This document shows positions 25,860 to 39,800 of a stretch of DNA of 64,000 nt, piece by piece. Positions within the stretch are counted from its first letter, which is position 1. Each line of letters begins with the position of its first letter. The notes beneath the pieces were generated by a model. It did not search any database and was not told the DNA's origin. It saw only the letters and a list, made by a program, of their open reading frames with translations. The translations under genes were made by a program, and so were the position numbers. The stretch comes from Trichoplax adhaerens (lineage: Eukaryota > Placozoa > Uniplacotomia > Trichoplacea > Trichoplacidae): the NCBI RefSeq assembly GCF_000150275.1, contig NW_002060947.1, positions 7,682,482 to 7,746,481 of the forward strand, read 5' to 3'.

Positions 25860-27205
25860 TCATCTTTGTTTATCAAGGCAGAAGCCGGTCATGTAAATAC
25901 ATACCGTTAAAGCACAAAATGGGATTACACTAGAGATATTGTAGCTAAAGGCCTCTATGCAATTGTAAATACGTACTATGTAAATGCATTATATGTTTAC
26001 TATCGCAAATATTAAACTTTACTAGGCTAATTATAAATATGTAGGTAAAATTTATGACTAAGCATTAAATTAGAAGATATTACTTAGTACAGTACTTAAC
26101 TTTGTTGTTGAATAAAAGGGCTAATTAATGATAAAATTTTTATTATATGATTCTTAATTATTCTTCCTTTCGGTTGAATTAAAGTTGAGATATTTGTTAT
26201 CAAGCAAGTTATACTCAGTTAGTGTACTAGCAGTTATTCTGATTCGGTTAAGACCTACGTTTGGCTAATCTAAACATAGATGCTGCAACGAAAAGTTCAA
26301 ATTTACTACGAAAGGTAGGCAATTTATAGCCGCAGCTTTACTTGCATTGCAATTATTAGGCTGCACTTACGTGAGCTAAATATTAAGTTCAAATTCACAT
26401 CTAAACATGAGATTAATTAAAGCTCATAAAGTAGATGCTAGATAAAAGTACAGTCTGAAACGTGACTAGTTATCAATTTATGACTTTTATCATTAACAGT
26501 TGCCGTATTCACTTTACAAAAGTTGAAATATTTTATAAGCCAAACCGCCATAGCCAATGCATCTAACACGCTGAAAAGTCTTTTAAAATCTGTAATTAGC
26601 TATTTGAAGACTATAAGTTCAGAAGCAAACGCCTACATGCAATGAAAAAATCCTGTACTACAGTATGTGCAGGTGCAGTACTACGTGTTGATGGCAAATA
26701 TAAAAAGTGGTGATTATAGAGATTAAATATGAATTCATGTGTAAACATCAAATTAAAGTCATTACGCAGGTGCTTGGCATAAATAGTACATAAAAGTGAG
26801 ATAGTAAATCTTTTAAACTGGCAACATTAGCCGTTATCTATTTAATGGAAGGGGAAAATTTTTAGTAGCCAGGCAGTCTGGGCTAGTGTACTTACGGAAC
26901 AAAATATCCACTAAAGCCGCAACTAGCAAATATGAAACTATGGAAGCTAAAGCATAAGGTCTACATGCACCGAAAAATGTGTATCGTATGCAGGTTTAAT
27001 ATTGTGTACTAGATGCAAGTATTAAATTACATCAGCAGTACGGTGTAAAATACTCACTTAAACCACAACTAGCAAATATGAAGTCATGATTGCTAAAGCA
27101 GAAGCCTACATGTACTGCAAAATGCGTATCATTAGCAGGTCTAATATAGTGCATTGAATGCAAGTATTAAGTTGAAGCAGCAGTTGTCATATAACTTAAA
27201 TTCGA
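25860..27205. repeat. Degenerate repeats of about 146 bp
   Basis: Two adjacent copies are clear. AACTAGCAAATATGAA occurs at about 26,920 and again 146 bp later, followed in both by a GCTAAAGCA...CTACATG...TATC...GCAGGT...GCAAGTATTAA series. A more diverged copy with CGCCTACATGCA and GTGCAGGTGCAG lies near 26,620-26,690, and weaker echoes (GCTAAAGGCCTCTATGCA) near 25,950. Copies carry no sustained open frame. This looks like an old tandem or dispersed non-coding repeat family. Confidence 0.65.
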
Positions 27206-27962
27206 TTTATAGCCTAAACATCCAATTAGTGACTCTTATCCAGACGCTTGGTTTGAATATTGGATAGAAAAGCGAGTATTTATCCGATGATAGCTTTCAA
27301 TGTCAATCTATTATCATTGCATGGATCACAGTAGAAATATTTAATAAGCTGGCTAATCTTGCTAAGTCTACTAAGGGTGTTTTATAACAGTCTATTTATA
27401 GCCAAGAGTATACTAATCTTATACCAATCCGTGCTACTTTACCCTATTGATGGCTAATGAGAGTTGTTAGCAACTCTTCATGTTAGGCTATTGTCATCAT
27501 CCAAATCAATAACTAGATAACGACAATGTATTAATTCCTATTTTTCTGTTGTGTTAACTAGACATCGTCAATAGACAACGATTGTTATGGATATTAATTT
27601 ATTTTCAATAGTAATTTCTTTATTCAAGATAACAATAAGGTTAAATTATTTGTTGTTCGACTGTATTGTTGACATCATTAGCCGACGAATTGGATAAGAA
27701 CTACGATAGAACATATTTTATCTTGATGAAGTATAGAATAGGAGTCTATGAAATAGAGAGATAAAAGAAAAAGAGTAACGCAGCGTTTTATTACTAGCAT
27801 TGTAATCACTATTACATTAGTCTATTATTTATTCGGATAATTTTACTCTTTTCCTTCACCGTTTATATCAATAACTCCAATAGATATAGTCGCTGATAGG
27901 ATCAAGCTGGCAATCAGGAGTGATTTCAATCAACAAAATGTTGATTTTTGTTAGTTATTGAA

Positions 27963-28257
27963 TTATTGATGATTAAGATCATTATAAGGGGATACTCGAG
28001 CGATCAAGTAATCTAATCGACTGCCCTAAAATTAGATGCGTATCTAGTTCTTTTAGAACTTGGTTTAGATACTCGTATACTATAAACGGCTACCTTCTTA
28101 CGCGAATAGGTTTGTTATAGCCATTTGACGTGCAACCATCAACTTTAATTCGTCTTATCCAAGCTAATCGATTCAAATCACCCGTTACTTTCCATCGTTG
28201 GACTACATTTGGACATTTTGAAGAAAAGGCATTTTTTACTGTTATCTTCTTAACAAT
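27963..28257 (-). CDS. Possible unrecognised two-exon coding fragment
   Basis: On the minus strand an acceptor (TTTTAACTAG) at 28,258 opens a 52-codon frame to 28,102 that ends at a good donor (CGC/GTAAGA). A second acceptor (AATTTTAG) opens 20 codons from 28,025 to a stop at 27,963, and the phases agree. The predicted text is basic and includes CPNVVQRWKVTGDLNRLAW, then WIRRIKVDGCTSNGYNKPIR and a short C-terminal exon with YLIARVSP. Amino-acid composition and splice signals look gene-like, and the segment is less AT-rich than its flanks. I recognise no family. Upstream exons might lie at 28.6-28.9 kb but I could not join them. It may equally be a pseudogene or chance. Confidence 0.3.
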
Positions 28258-30812
28258 CTAGTTAAAATTTTACACAGGTAAAATTAGTGTAATCGATAAT
28301 AGAATATGAATAAATAGTTAGTAAGATAATATAGATAGTATCGATCGAAATTGAAATCAGATTTTATATTGTATCATCTCTAGCTATATTTATCCACACT
28401 TTAATATTGAAGCCATGTATAAGTATTTATTTAACATTCTTTTATCTGAAACATGTTACATTGATACTAAAATTTGTAATGTTACAGTCATCGCCAATTG
28501 GTTATTAGACTTAACTTTTCAAAGTTATCTTTATAATTTCTGTAAAATGTTACTAGTTGAGTGCATGAAATCCGATCTATAGAGGTAGTAGAGTAAGCCA
28601 TATTTATTGATTATAGTGTAAACGATAGTTGTTTTGTCATGGGAAACCTTTTATGATAGCTGTAGCAACGATAAAGACCGGAAAAGTTCTTTAAAGTGAT
28701 GAGCTTTATTTCATGCCAACGTTACTAATAGCCCTAATAGGACTCGATGTATTTCGTTTCTCACTTTAAAAGCCCAGTCACTCCTAGCTTACGTAATGGC
28801 AGATACCTTTCTTTCGACGGAAAGTTTACATAGAAAGCGAAGGTTTAATAATATTAATTTTATAGTTTATAATCTTGAGGCTACTGCTCATTCGAAATGT
28901 TCATTTTCAATAACTGAAATGGAAAAATGATATTCTGGGCACTCTAATTTTAAAGTTAGCTTTTACTGTCAAAATTAATCACAACTACCGAGTTGATTAC
29001 ATCGTCGATCGTAGTAGAAACCTGTCAAATTTATTTAATATTCTCTACAAAGGTTCAATTATGGTGATGGCTGTACTATTAGTAACAGGGAATTGGAATA
29101 AATCACAAAATTTCTAACAATATTTTATCTTTACTTTGCCATTTCATTGAATATCAGGTCAATGAAAACTAGACTTGTCAATCTATTTTACTTTTTTAAT
29201 GTCTACTAATCGTATCGAAATGTCATCGATATCGAATACTATTTAAATCATTGTTCAATTAATACCTAAGTGTCACTAATAGTAAGTTCTTAATCCCTAC
29301 AGCAGCTAACATATTTTAAAATAAAATGACAGAATAAAACTGACTGTCGAAAGAACATCCTTTTAATTATAGGAAGTTATTGACAATTTATAGTACATTC
29401 ACTATAAATTCCTTTGAAAGCGTTAAAATTAGCTGTAGCAGCAGGATAAACTAATCTACCTTAATAAAGAATGTATTAGGCACAGTAAAACATCGATTTT
29501 AGTACTCGATTTTAAATGATCAAGAAAAGTATATAGATAAGCAGATATTGGCTTAATAGTTTTATGTAGTAAAAGTTGTCATATTAAAAGTATTCAAAAA
29601 GGTTTGATATCGATTATGTATGAAATTTTAAAAAGTTGGACATTTTCTTTCACATAATGAAATATACATATCCGGTAGAAGCTTCGACAAAGAATGATTT
29701 ATGACGTAGTGAACAAATAAGTTGGTAAATAATTTATTTTCAAGTTAGCTAATTGATATTAGATTCCAATAGAGACAAAAAAGTTCTATAGTTCGAAAGA
29801 TGAAAAATAAATAGAAAGATACTTGTGGCAATTTTAGATTCTTGTCATCTATAGGGATCATAAATTTTTCGTTGGTAATGATATTTATTTATTCGTCTTT
29901 AAAAATAACGAGAAATATTTTTACTCCAGATCCTAGTAACAACGGTCGTCCTTGTTGGAAAATAATTATTAGTTAAGGCAATAAGGATACTATCGATCCA
30001 TCTTTCTCCCAGTTTTACTGTCATTACTCATCGTTACTATTAGAGAAATCATCGTTATATTGCATCTTATTCCACAAATTATGTTATCCTATTTCATCTT
30101 CATTAACTGGCCAACATTACTATTAAATGAAGCTTTTTGTCAAATTGCTATTAAATGATACCCCTTACTCTTAAACATGATAATCCATGCATTCCACTCT
30201 TAGAACTTCATCAATTTTGTGGTAAAGTTTCGCTGTTAATAAAATCCTGACATTGTTGCATTTCATGAAAAAGATTTGACCACCAACCAAATTAAAATTA
30301 CTTTATGCTACTCATGGATTCTACCGAGGGACTAATACAACTGTTTTTCTTAACCAGTTTAACGATCATATCGTCTTACTACAATTCCTTTGACAAAGGC
30401 CTACTTTTGAAAGACAATAAAAACGTTGTATATTATGAAAGTTTTAAATTTCAATCTACACCGTTATTAGGAACTCCTAAATACGAGTAGTGGACTTGCT
30501 TGACTACTTTATAAGCTAATCAGAAGTAAAGATGATAGTTACAGTTATTAAGTGTTTGTACTTCTAGCTGCGATGATTTTTCTGTGTTAATTTGAGCATC
30601 GTTAAGAAAGGTTAGATTAAACTCCTTAAGAATACTCGTATAAATTATCTCTGTTTCAGTAATAGACAAGGTAATATCGATAATTTTGCTTTGATGTCAA
30701 ATATTGATGATATTTTTCCTTTATATTTAGTACCTGACCTTTAGGACCCGCTAGACTTAGCGATTGGTGTTAATGTTGACTATGGAAGCTAACTAAATAT
30801 CCAGAGACTATA

Positions 30813-33800
30813 ATGCAACTATTAACTGCTACATTGATATTATTTATATTTTCAACACTTGGCCAAGGCCAGTGGTTGACAAACGACAGGTAGACGATTA
30901 CTTATCTGTAACATAGAATCTTTTTTAAATCCTCAAAATTAGATCCGCTGCCTTTAATGGCTGTTTGTTAATAAAGTTGAAGGCTATATTATTATATGCT
31001 CTATTCCTAATCTTCTCTGAATAACTATGGTATTATTTGGCTACAGTAGAAATTTTTCCTGTAGAAAGATTTAAAAATAGTTTAGTGCAGTACGGTACCA
31101 CACCAAGACTGGAGAATGAAGTACTAAAAATACTATCGCAATTTGCAAATTTCACAGTACTTCAAGATACAGTAATTGTGAAGCTTCTGTCTTCTCATGT
31201 TAATTTCAGTTAGAAGAAAGATTAAATACGGATTATTTATACTAAAAAATTAAAGGATACATTTTTCGTATTAAATACATGCTGCAAATACTTCTTGCTC
31301 CAGTCAATGATAGCTAAAACAGTGATAGTAAATTTTCTTTAAATATTTCATTTTTCTTTTCTCTGATATAAATTAACAAAATCTCTTAATTTCTGCAATT
31401 TCAAAATTAGCTCACGATACAAATACCTTAGAGATCAATTTGTAACCTATCTTTTGCCTTTATTTCTCAACGAAAGGGTCGAAATTTGGGCTTTAAAATT
31501 AAGTACAGAATTATACACCCTTTCTGAGTCCCTAACAACGGTTGAAAATATCGTCCAGGTATGCAAATAAATTATGATTTTTAAATAAAAATTGACATTA
31601 GATATCAATTGATAGCTATTGCATGAATAAAATTCTAAATATCATAAGGTATCAATATTTTGGAAAGAAAGTAGATAGTTTAAAGTATCATAACTTTACG
31701 TAAAATCAATCTATCACTTTAGGATTTTTTTTAACACGTTTAATATATTAGTCAAAGAGTTAGTCATTTTTAGAGACAACCTATTACAGTTTCTTGATAA
31801 CATAAAAATTTTAATAGTCCAATTCGGCAGCAGTTATTAGTGTAAAACTTGGACATATTTCAATAAGATATTCCAAATTAGATAGCAGGATTAAATAAAT
31901 TAAGTTGCAGCATTGAGAGGTATTACGATTCTGTAAATAAAGCAAGTAGCCTAAGGAACCCTAACTCTACGTGAAGTCTATAATTATTTTAGAATCTTTT
32001 GAAAACATTTAAAACATTAGCAAAAGATGTAAGCACTTATAGAGACAGCCTATTGCAGTTTTCCGATGACTCTAACATTTTAAAAATCCAATTCGACAGC
32101 AGGTGCAATTAAAACATTTTTACTCTGTGTAAAAAAATTAGGGAGCGAATATCGACATTGCAAATGATATAGCAGGATACCATCTCACGTTACCCAATTG
32201 GTAGAATTAGTACAGTCTTAGAATAGATATCAAAAAGACTGCTGTATTTGTAGATTTTGCATAATCTATTTCTAAGAAAATAAATTACAGTAGCTGAATA
32301 GAATTAATGGAATTCTCTCACTATTCAAAAAGGGAAGGCGGTGTCTAGATATATGTTATTGGGTTATCATTAAATTAAAATTTATTTACATGGTAAGACG
32401 GATTCTGAAACAAATATCTTCAGTATGATTGTGCATAACTAAGATAATGAAGGAATAAATAGTGCAAGTTTAGGAGAAATGTATCTATCCTGTCTGCATA
32501 TATACTGTAAAAAGTATATGCTTTACCTATTCAGTTCTTGAGCATTTTTGATTTCTATTTCCATTGATGAACGATTTAATACAGCTCTATACACTAATTT
32601 CTTTGGCTTTTGTTTCAATTTTCTTAACTACATCGGTACTAACTAACTAATAGAATGATTAGCTGCTATAGTGTTATATGCAAAGGCAACAATGATACTA
32701 CCTAATCCTAACTTCGTGTTAGATGCAATAAATAATTACAGTCATCCATCGCCAGAGATAATAATATCTAATGATGGAGTTCAGTATTCGAGCAAAATTA
32801 TTTAAAATCTGCAAGTGTTACTAAGTAACAGAGAATAAAATATATTATACAAGCCTTCCATTTTCATAAGTATTGATAATTTATAAGGAAAAGTTTAATT
32901 TTGTAGAAATTTTTCACTTACAGAAAATATGAACATGAATTAGTTAACGATTTTGACTTTGAATTGCACTAGGCTTATGAGGCAAGGAACGTCAGCGCTG
33001 TTTCTTTGAATGCCAGTGATATTGCATCTCAATTTCGACAACGTTTAGGTGGCTTATTAAGCAATAAAGTGGATGCGTTAGACGTAAGTTATTCATTAGT
33101 AAATAATAAAGAAATAATGATATATAATTAACAGCTATCAAGAAAATGGGTTTTAACTTGTAATTCTATATCTAACTAATCGCTAGCTGTCACACTACTA
33201 ATATTTCATAAGCTTAGAAGTTTAGAAATAATTTCAAGTCAATCTCATTGTCAAGTTATTCCTATTCGTTTTTATGTCTTATCTTAAGATTATTGAATCA
33301 ATTTTTTTTAATTCATCTTAGTACAATTTATCATTTTAGTATGATTTCCTAATCAGCTAAATTTTACTTTTCGATATAACATAACTTTAGGAATTAATTA
33401 ATGTAGCCGAAAAAGCATATAGTGATTACAAATACAATGATTCATTGAAACCGGGAGATGTACAGGTAATTACGGCAATACTTTCTTTTACCTACGCAAA
33501 TAATTCTGATTACTTATCTAAAATTATCTATGATATAATACTCTACTACCCTTGCCTATTATGCAGTCAAATAATTAAAAGGCGCTGATGTAACCTTCAA
33601 ATTTATTGTAGACTAGCTGTTTAAATAAACTCACTAAAAAATTACAATTCAGTAGAATTTTCAAATTTAAAACGGTGTGTTACTAGACCAAAAATTAAAC
33701 TGATATAAAATTCGCATCAATAAGTATTCTTAACGCAGAAATCTAAATGTTCATTCTGTCCATGTAGCCATCATACTTGCATAAAAATTTTAAACCCATA

Positions 33801-36800
33801 TAAGCTTTAATTTTTTTCCCCATCTGATTATGTTTCCATCCGATTATAGTGGTATAATGCCAAGAAAATTCAGCTTAATAGCACTGATCCTGTATTTATA
33901 TGCAATGATCGTTTCCAACGTAGCGTTAATGCCAACATTAGTGCAATCCAAGTTCCAACCAATGTCTACGACGGCGGTAAGCAATTCACTAACATAATAA
34001 CAGTTTTAAGAGTAGTGTAAGCGTAAATAGTACATTTTGTAGTATTTTATATACCAGAATTACTGTACTTCTTGTCGCATAGCTTAACAAAGCTCTCAAT
34101 TAAGATATTGATGTTGTTTCAAGAAATCATTCGATCAAGTGCACTTTGATATGATGAATGGCAACATGTTAATGTCGTATTCACTTAAATAAATGATGTC
34201 TAGGCGTGAACGTATTAAATGCAATCGAATGGTCAAACGCTGTTGATGCACAGTTTAATAAAAATTATTACTCGGATAAAACAATCAAGTGGCAATACTT
34301 TGGTAGTGCTACTGGTTTCTTTCGATTGCACCCAGGTCAGCATCCATCTAGTTTGGCGTACTAATTTCCGTTTTGAAAGAAATTGATATCACGTTTAAAC
34401 CATCATTATGCTATAGGAGCCATTTGGAGAGATTATAACTCCAACGGACAAGACTTATACGATTGCCGGAAAAGGCCATGGTAAGCTATAGCTTTCTGAT
34501 TTCAAAATGAACACTCTAATCTGAGCCATAAGGAAATATTGTTAATTAATCTACTATTGTTATATCACTTACGCTCAAATTACCAATATCAGATGGATGA
34601 TCTGAAGTTCAATTTTAATACTAAATTTCAAGCTATAAAACATTTTTTTTTAATAGGTACATTAGCAGCTCAAGCACGGCAAAAGACGTAGTCATTTTAC
34701 TAGATGTGTAAGTAGGACAGCAAATTACTGATTTATATATACTGTACTATTGTAAAACTAATTAACACAGAAACTAAAATGATTGTTATCGGAATGACTG
34801 TGTGGGATTATATGCCGTAATATAGGAGTGGCAGTATGCACGGAATGCCGTTGGATATTGCTAAAATAAGCATACAGAGCTTAATTCGAACGTTTGGAGA
34901 AAATGATTTCTTAAACATTGTCTTCGTAAGTTGAATTATAGAATTAAAATTTGATGTTTACGCAAGTGTCAAATTGGATCAAGTTTTTGATTCTGATTTT
35001 GGAGTATTAATCGCTAATTATAAAGGCTGCATATTTCGGACAAGCGGTAAATGTAATAGTATTAAAGAGGATTATAAATTGATGTGATTTTAGCTTAATC
35101 GAATGCGTTTAATCATTAAGTAAAATAATTTACTGGTTGCTTTTTTAAATTATGCTGTAGCTATGGCTTAAAAAAATTCTTTCATCATAGAACAGATTAG
35201 CATTATTCATAGTCCACCGGATTTATTTTATGAGAAAATATACTGTACATAATTAATTATATCTCCTTTCTGAGAATTATATATTACCACTTTTATTCGA
35301 TCGGATCACCAATCCCGCAGAATATTGGAAAATATACATATTTATGCTTCCTTTCTCAAATTTCTTGTAACAAGTAGCCTTGTCTCTTTTCCGATATTTT
35401 ACAGTTTAACAAAGACATTAATTTGTCCATTCCGTGCTTTAAAGATGTTGTGCAAACTTCTGAATCTCACAAATACGTAAGTTTATACTTGAAAGTCAGC
35501 GATGATGCTAAAATAAGATGCTAGTATTGCCTATGTAATCGATATCAATGATAGCAAAAATATACCGAGAATGAGTTTACATTTAAAGCCGACAAGCGAA
35601 ATGAATCTACGTCGTCAATAAAGACTTACATTTGCAGAATAACTATTTCGCTATGAAACACTCTCATTACAATTTTCTTGGCCGCCATCAGAGCTGTTAT
35701 AATACCCGCTATAACTTGATACATATCACCTGATCATTTAGAAGTTTTTGAATTCTAACTCTATTTGAGAAAGTAATTTATCCTTAATCCAATTAGGTTT
35801 TCGGTAGAGCATTGGCAGCAAATATTCTAGACGGTGGCATAGCTGATTTTAGTAAAGCATATGACTATGCTTTTCAAATGTTACAAAGGGTAATTTAACT
35901 TCTGCAGTAAGATATTTAATCACGGCTGAGTTGTATGTATAATAAGTGTACTCTGCAATTAGAGCTTATAACTGACTTATTATTACAAAAATTGGGAATC
36001 TGTACCTTCTCAGCTTTGTACTTTATTTATGATTCTATTTTATTCCAATATCATATTATGATTGCTAATTATTTTACTTATTAGTTGCTTTTGCAGAGTG
36101 TGATTAGTTACAGTTAACATCACGTAGCTTAATGTCTTATTTGTCATATGGAAAGCATTTCACTGAAATAGTGGTTATTGTATTAATTCTAGAGCAATTC
36201 AAATGTTGTCATAAAAATATCTTTAAAAATTTCCGTTCATAATCTTTATACTGCAGTCGAGGTCAAAACAGGAACAAAAACGATGCCACCAACTCATCAT
36301 GGTGTTTTCTGACGGAACAGAAGAGAGGCCAAAAGCTGTATTTGATAAATATAATGCTGATAAACAGGTTACTGTACATTAATGAAATCAATATATTTGC
36401 CGTATATAGCTTCTACTTTGATCGCACGATTAATTTTCTCATATGCTATAGTAGTCTAATGAAGATTCTTGCTAATAAAATGCTTTGAAAACATTTTTGA
36501 TTAAAACATTCTTTTCTGCTTTAGATCAGTGTCATTACTTATGGAATAGGCACAGTTACGTCACGTTTTGAAGCTTTACGCTGGATGGCCTGCTATAACA
36601 AAGGTATTCGTTATAACTCTTCAATATGATAGCTCTTTTACCCTTTATACGTGGTTAAAATAATGTCAGTGACAGCTTTCGATGTCCTATCAATCTAATT
36701 ACGTAATAATTATTCAGGCAAGTTCATTCGAATCTCAAACGTTGGAGCTATTCCGGATAACATTCAGGTTTTTAATGGCTTATATTATTTATCCATTATT

Positions 36801-39800
36801 ATTATTACTTTTCATGTAATACTTATACAGTGTTGAATAATTGCAAAAGAAAATGATATTAGTACATTATATATCGATATAGATGTAGAAAAATTACCCT
36901 TTTGGCCTTCCGTACGTAGTTATTTAATTTCTGCATCGATATTGACTGTATCTCTTCATTCACTTTCAACTTAGAAATATTTAACAATTTTAAGTAATCC
37001 AACAGCTTTAACGAAGGAAAATTATTTCACATGGAGTCCTGTCTATACCGACGTTTCTGTATGTTTATTATCAATTAATAAAGAGATAGTTTCTCCTATA
37101 AGTCATAAATATCTCATCAGTCAAAAAGGTCTAATTACATTATTAATACTTGTTGTCAATGCTATTCTAATAGGGACTTGGGTTACTAACAACCGTAGCA
37201 GCTCCTGTTTTCTTTCGACCGAATGTCTCAACGGTATTTTTAAATTTTGATTTAATAGGCCAGTGTATCGATTTACTGTCTAGGCTATAAACCTAAACTT
37301 CTTCACAGCCTTTTAATAACACAGCCTATGATAGTAAATAGTAGAGTTTTTACCTTAAACGCTATATAATCTATGCTTAACGGATTTTCTTAACCACTCA
37401 TTTAGTATAACCAATCCGAGAATTACTTACTCGGAGTGATGGGATCCGATGTGCCCTTACGTGATGTTAATGCTACTATACCATATAATTTGGTAAATTA
37501 TCGCATATTTAATTCAACTAGTGCTCAAAGTATCGCTTATTTTGATAGATTTACCAGATTTGATGAATAATTCAACTTATAATATTAAATTAGCTGGGTT
37601 CTAATAGTTACTGCTTTGGAGTTGATAATAACGGGCGCATATTCTTTCATCCCATTATTGGTGAACAGGTAAAGTATTCTTGAAATAAGACTCAAAGGAA
37701 ATGATTGCATTGTTAGCTTGCGATATTTAAGCTCTTCATGTACACTAATTATATAAAACATCTAATCTCTGTCAAAATTTATGCAATTAAATCGAATTAG
37801 AGAGGCTACTTAAGCGATCCTCCTGATTTGCAAATGCATGATTTAGAAATTGTTCATGGAAACATTTTGGTAAATCAGCTAATGCTTTGTATTGATAGAA
37901 TGTGTGTAGTCTAAGAATTGGTATCATAGATATGATATAAATTCCCGTATATCTACTTTCTAACTTTTTTCTAATATTCAAATACCAACTAGGTCCAGAA
38001 TGTTACTGCAGGCGGTAAAGTAGTGGAGTTTAAAATTCGATATAACGAACAGGTTAGACGAGCAATTATTACAAACAGAAATTATAAATAAGATAGCAAT
38101 AACTTCTACTATTAGTTGAGAATAAAATATTAATCGACATTACTACTAAATTATTCATTATAGCTACGTAAGAATATGCTTTCAAGATTAACTGGTATGA
38201 TGTATGTGACGACTACTGTCCACTTATCTAACAGTGTAAGAAATAGCAAACTAGTGAAATAATTAAGTGTGCTATAGGCTATATATTTTGGCATTAATTT
38301 GCCTACTTGTTTTATTTACATTGAAATAGAAACGTGTTATGTACATGGAAAGGCAATATCATTATGGTCCGGTCTTGAATGATTCATTTAGGTAAATTTA
38401 TCAGCAAAGATATTCAGTTACTGATATTGCTGTGTTACGAAATTTACTCCGGTAATTAAGTAATATGAAGTAGTTAAAATCGGTATTAGCATCCTTATGT
38501 TATGGGCTTAAGCAATTCTTATATTTTCGATGTCAGTTACAATTATCACATTTTTTTTCTGAGCCATTAAAGTCTTGAATTGGCAGTATGCACTTGATGC
38601 AATTATATTTAGAAAGGCGAACGGGTCATTAAATTGTATTCATATTATGAACGTTAATATGATCAGATTTTTTTCAACTATGTTACGAGTTAAGAGTTTA
38701 TTCATTGTTCTATTCTGTATATATATGGATACACATTGGAAGTTATTCGTATCAATAATGATTGATATACGTATATTTTCTACTAATTCTTATATATGTA
38801 GTTCATATACAGAAAGATAATTAAACGAAAGTATAAGTTTAAATAACATAAGCGAATACTACAATTATTTGAGCATGTTTGGGCCTAAGTATCATTTTGA
38901 CCAAATTCTGTTTAGCATTAGCAGTTAAATTTAAATGTGCATAGAAGATTTATTAGTCTTAATACCAATTACAGTAGTTGATATCTATCATTTAATCTAT
39001 GCAAAGTATTCCTTCTGGGCAGTGCGCTAATTTCTTTTTCTCAGCGATATTAATTAAAATGAACCTAAATTACTGGTATTCTTCTAGTTTCGGTACTGTT
39101 CTACCTAAAGAAGGCTGCTTTAACTTTGAAACTGCTCTCACTAATCAAGAGAAAACAGAAGGTTGGAATAATATGTTGTGCAAATAGTCACGGAAAAAAA
39201 GCATAATTAACGTGTATTAATGGACAATTTTTATCTTTCTTCCTTGTCTCTCCTTTATTTGACATAGGTTTAGCTTTGTTAAATAGCAGGACGCGGTCTC
39301 CACTCTTTCTACAAATCTGGTACAATAATTTTTTTCAAATTTTGAGACGACTAGTATTTTAGCCCATTAACTATGATCTAATTTTCACTCATTTAAAGCT
39401 GATTAATTTCTTCATTTATATAGGCGCTATTGTAGTTTATACAGCCAAGATGAAAGTGATATTTTGTTTGTGCAACGACCTACCCTAGAAATTAGTAATA
39501 TTAGCGGCATCATTAATAGAATAAGCGAGCTGGTCTTTTCTCCTAATAATGCCGGATTTGATGAATGTAATTATGATTACAAATTAAATAGAACAAAGAT
39601 GAATACTTCTTGGGATATAGCTGTCATAAGTAGTTCAATTGTCTTAACGAGTCTATTGCAAATTTGAAACTAGCATTAATTTAATAGGCCACTGTTAAGA
39701 TGGACAGTAATTTTTATAATAGGAAACCTATTTTACCGTCTTAAGTAGACGAGCATGAATACCTGTATTCAAATAGTCAATTACATTAATGAATTTATCG

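Larger units (their letters stand above)
16967..30812. other. 13.8-kb region between divergent PORCN and alpha2delta genes, no confident gene
   Basis: No exon series with recognisable homology was found. The left part must contain the PORCN promoter and any 5' exon. The right part must contain the alpha2delta promoter. Notable contents are listed separately: a TA microsatellite, a GC-richer patch near 20.5 kb, diverged repeats at 25.9-27.2 kb and a possible exon pair near 28 kb. Open frames at 17,252-17,530, 18,566-18,932 and 23,755-24,054 (minus) have no splice context or similarity that I can support. Confidence 0.4.
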
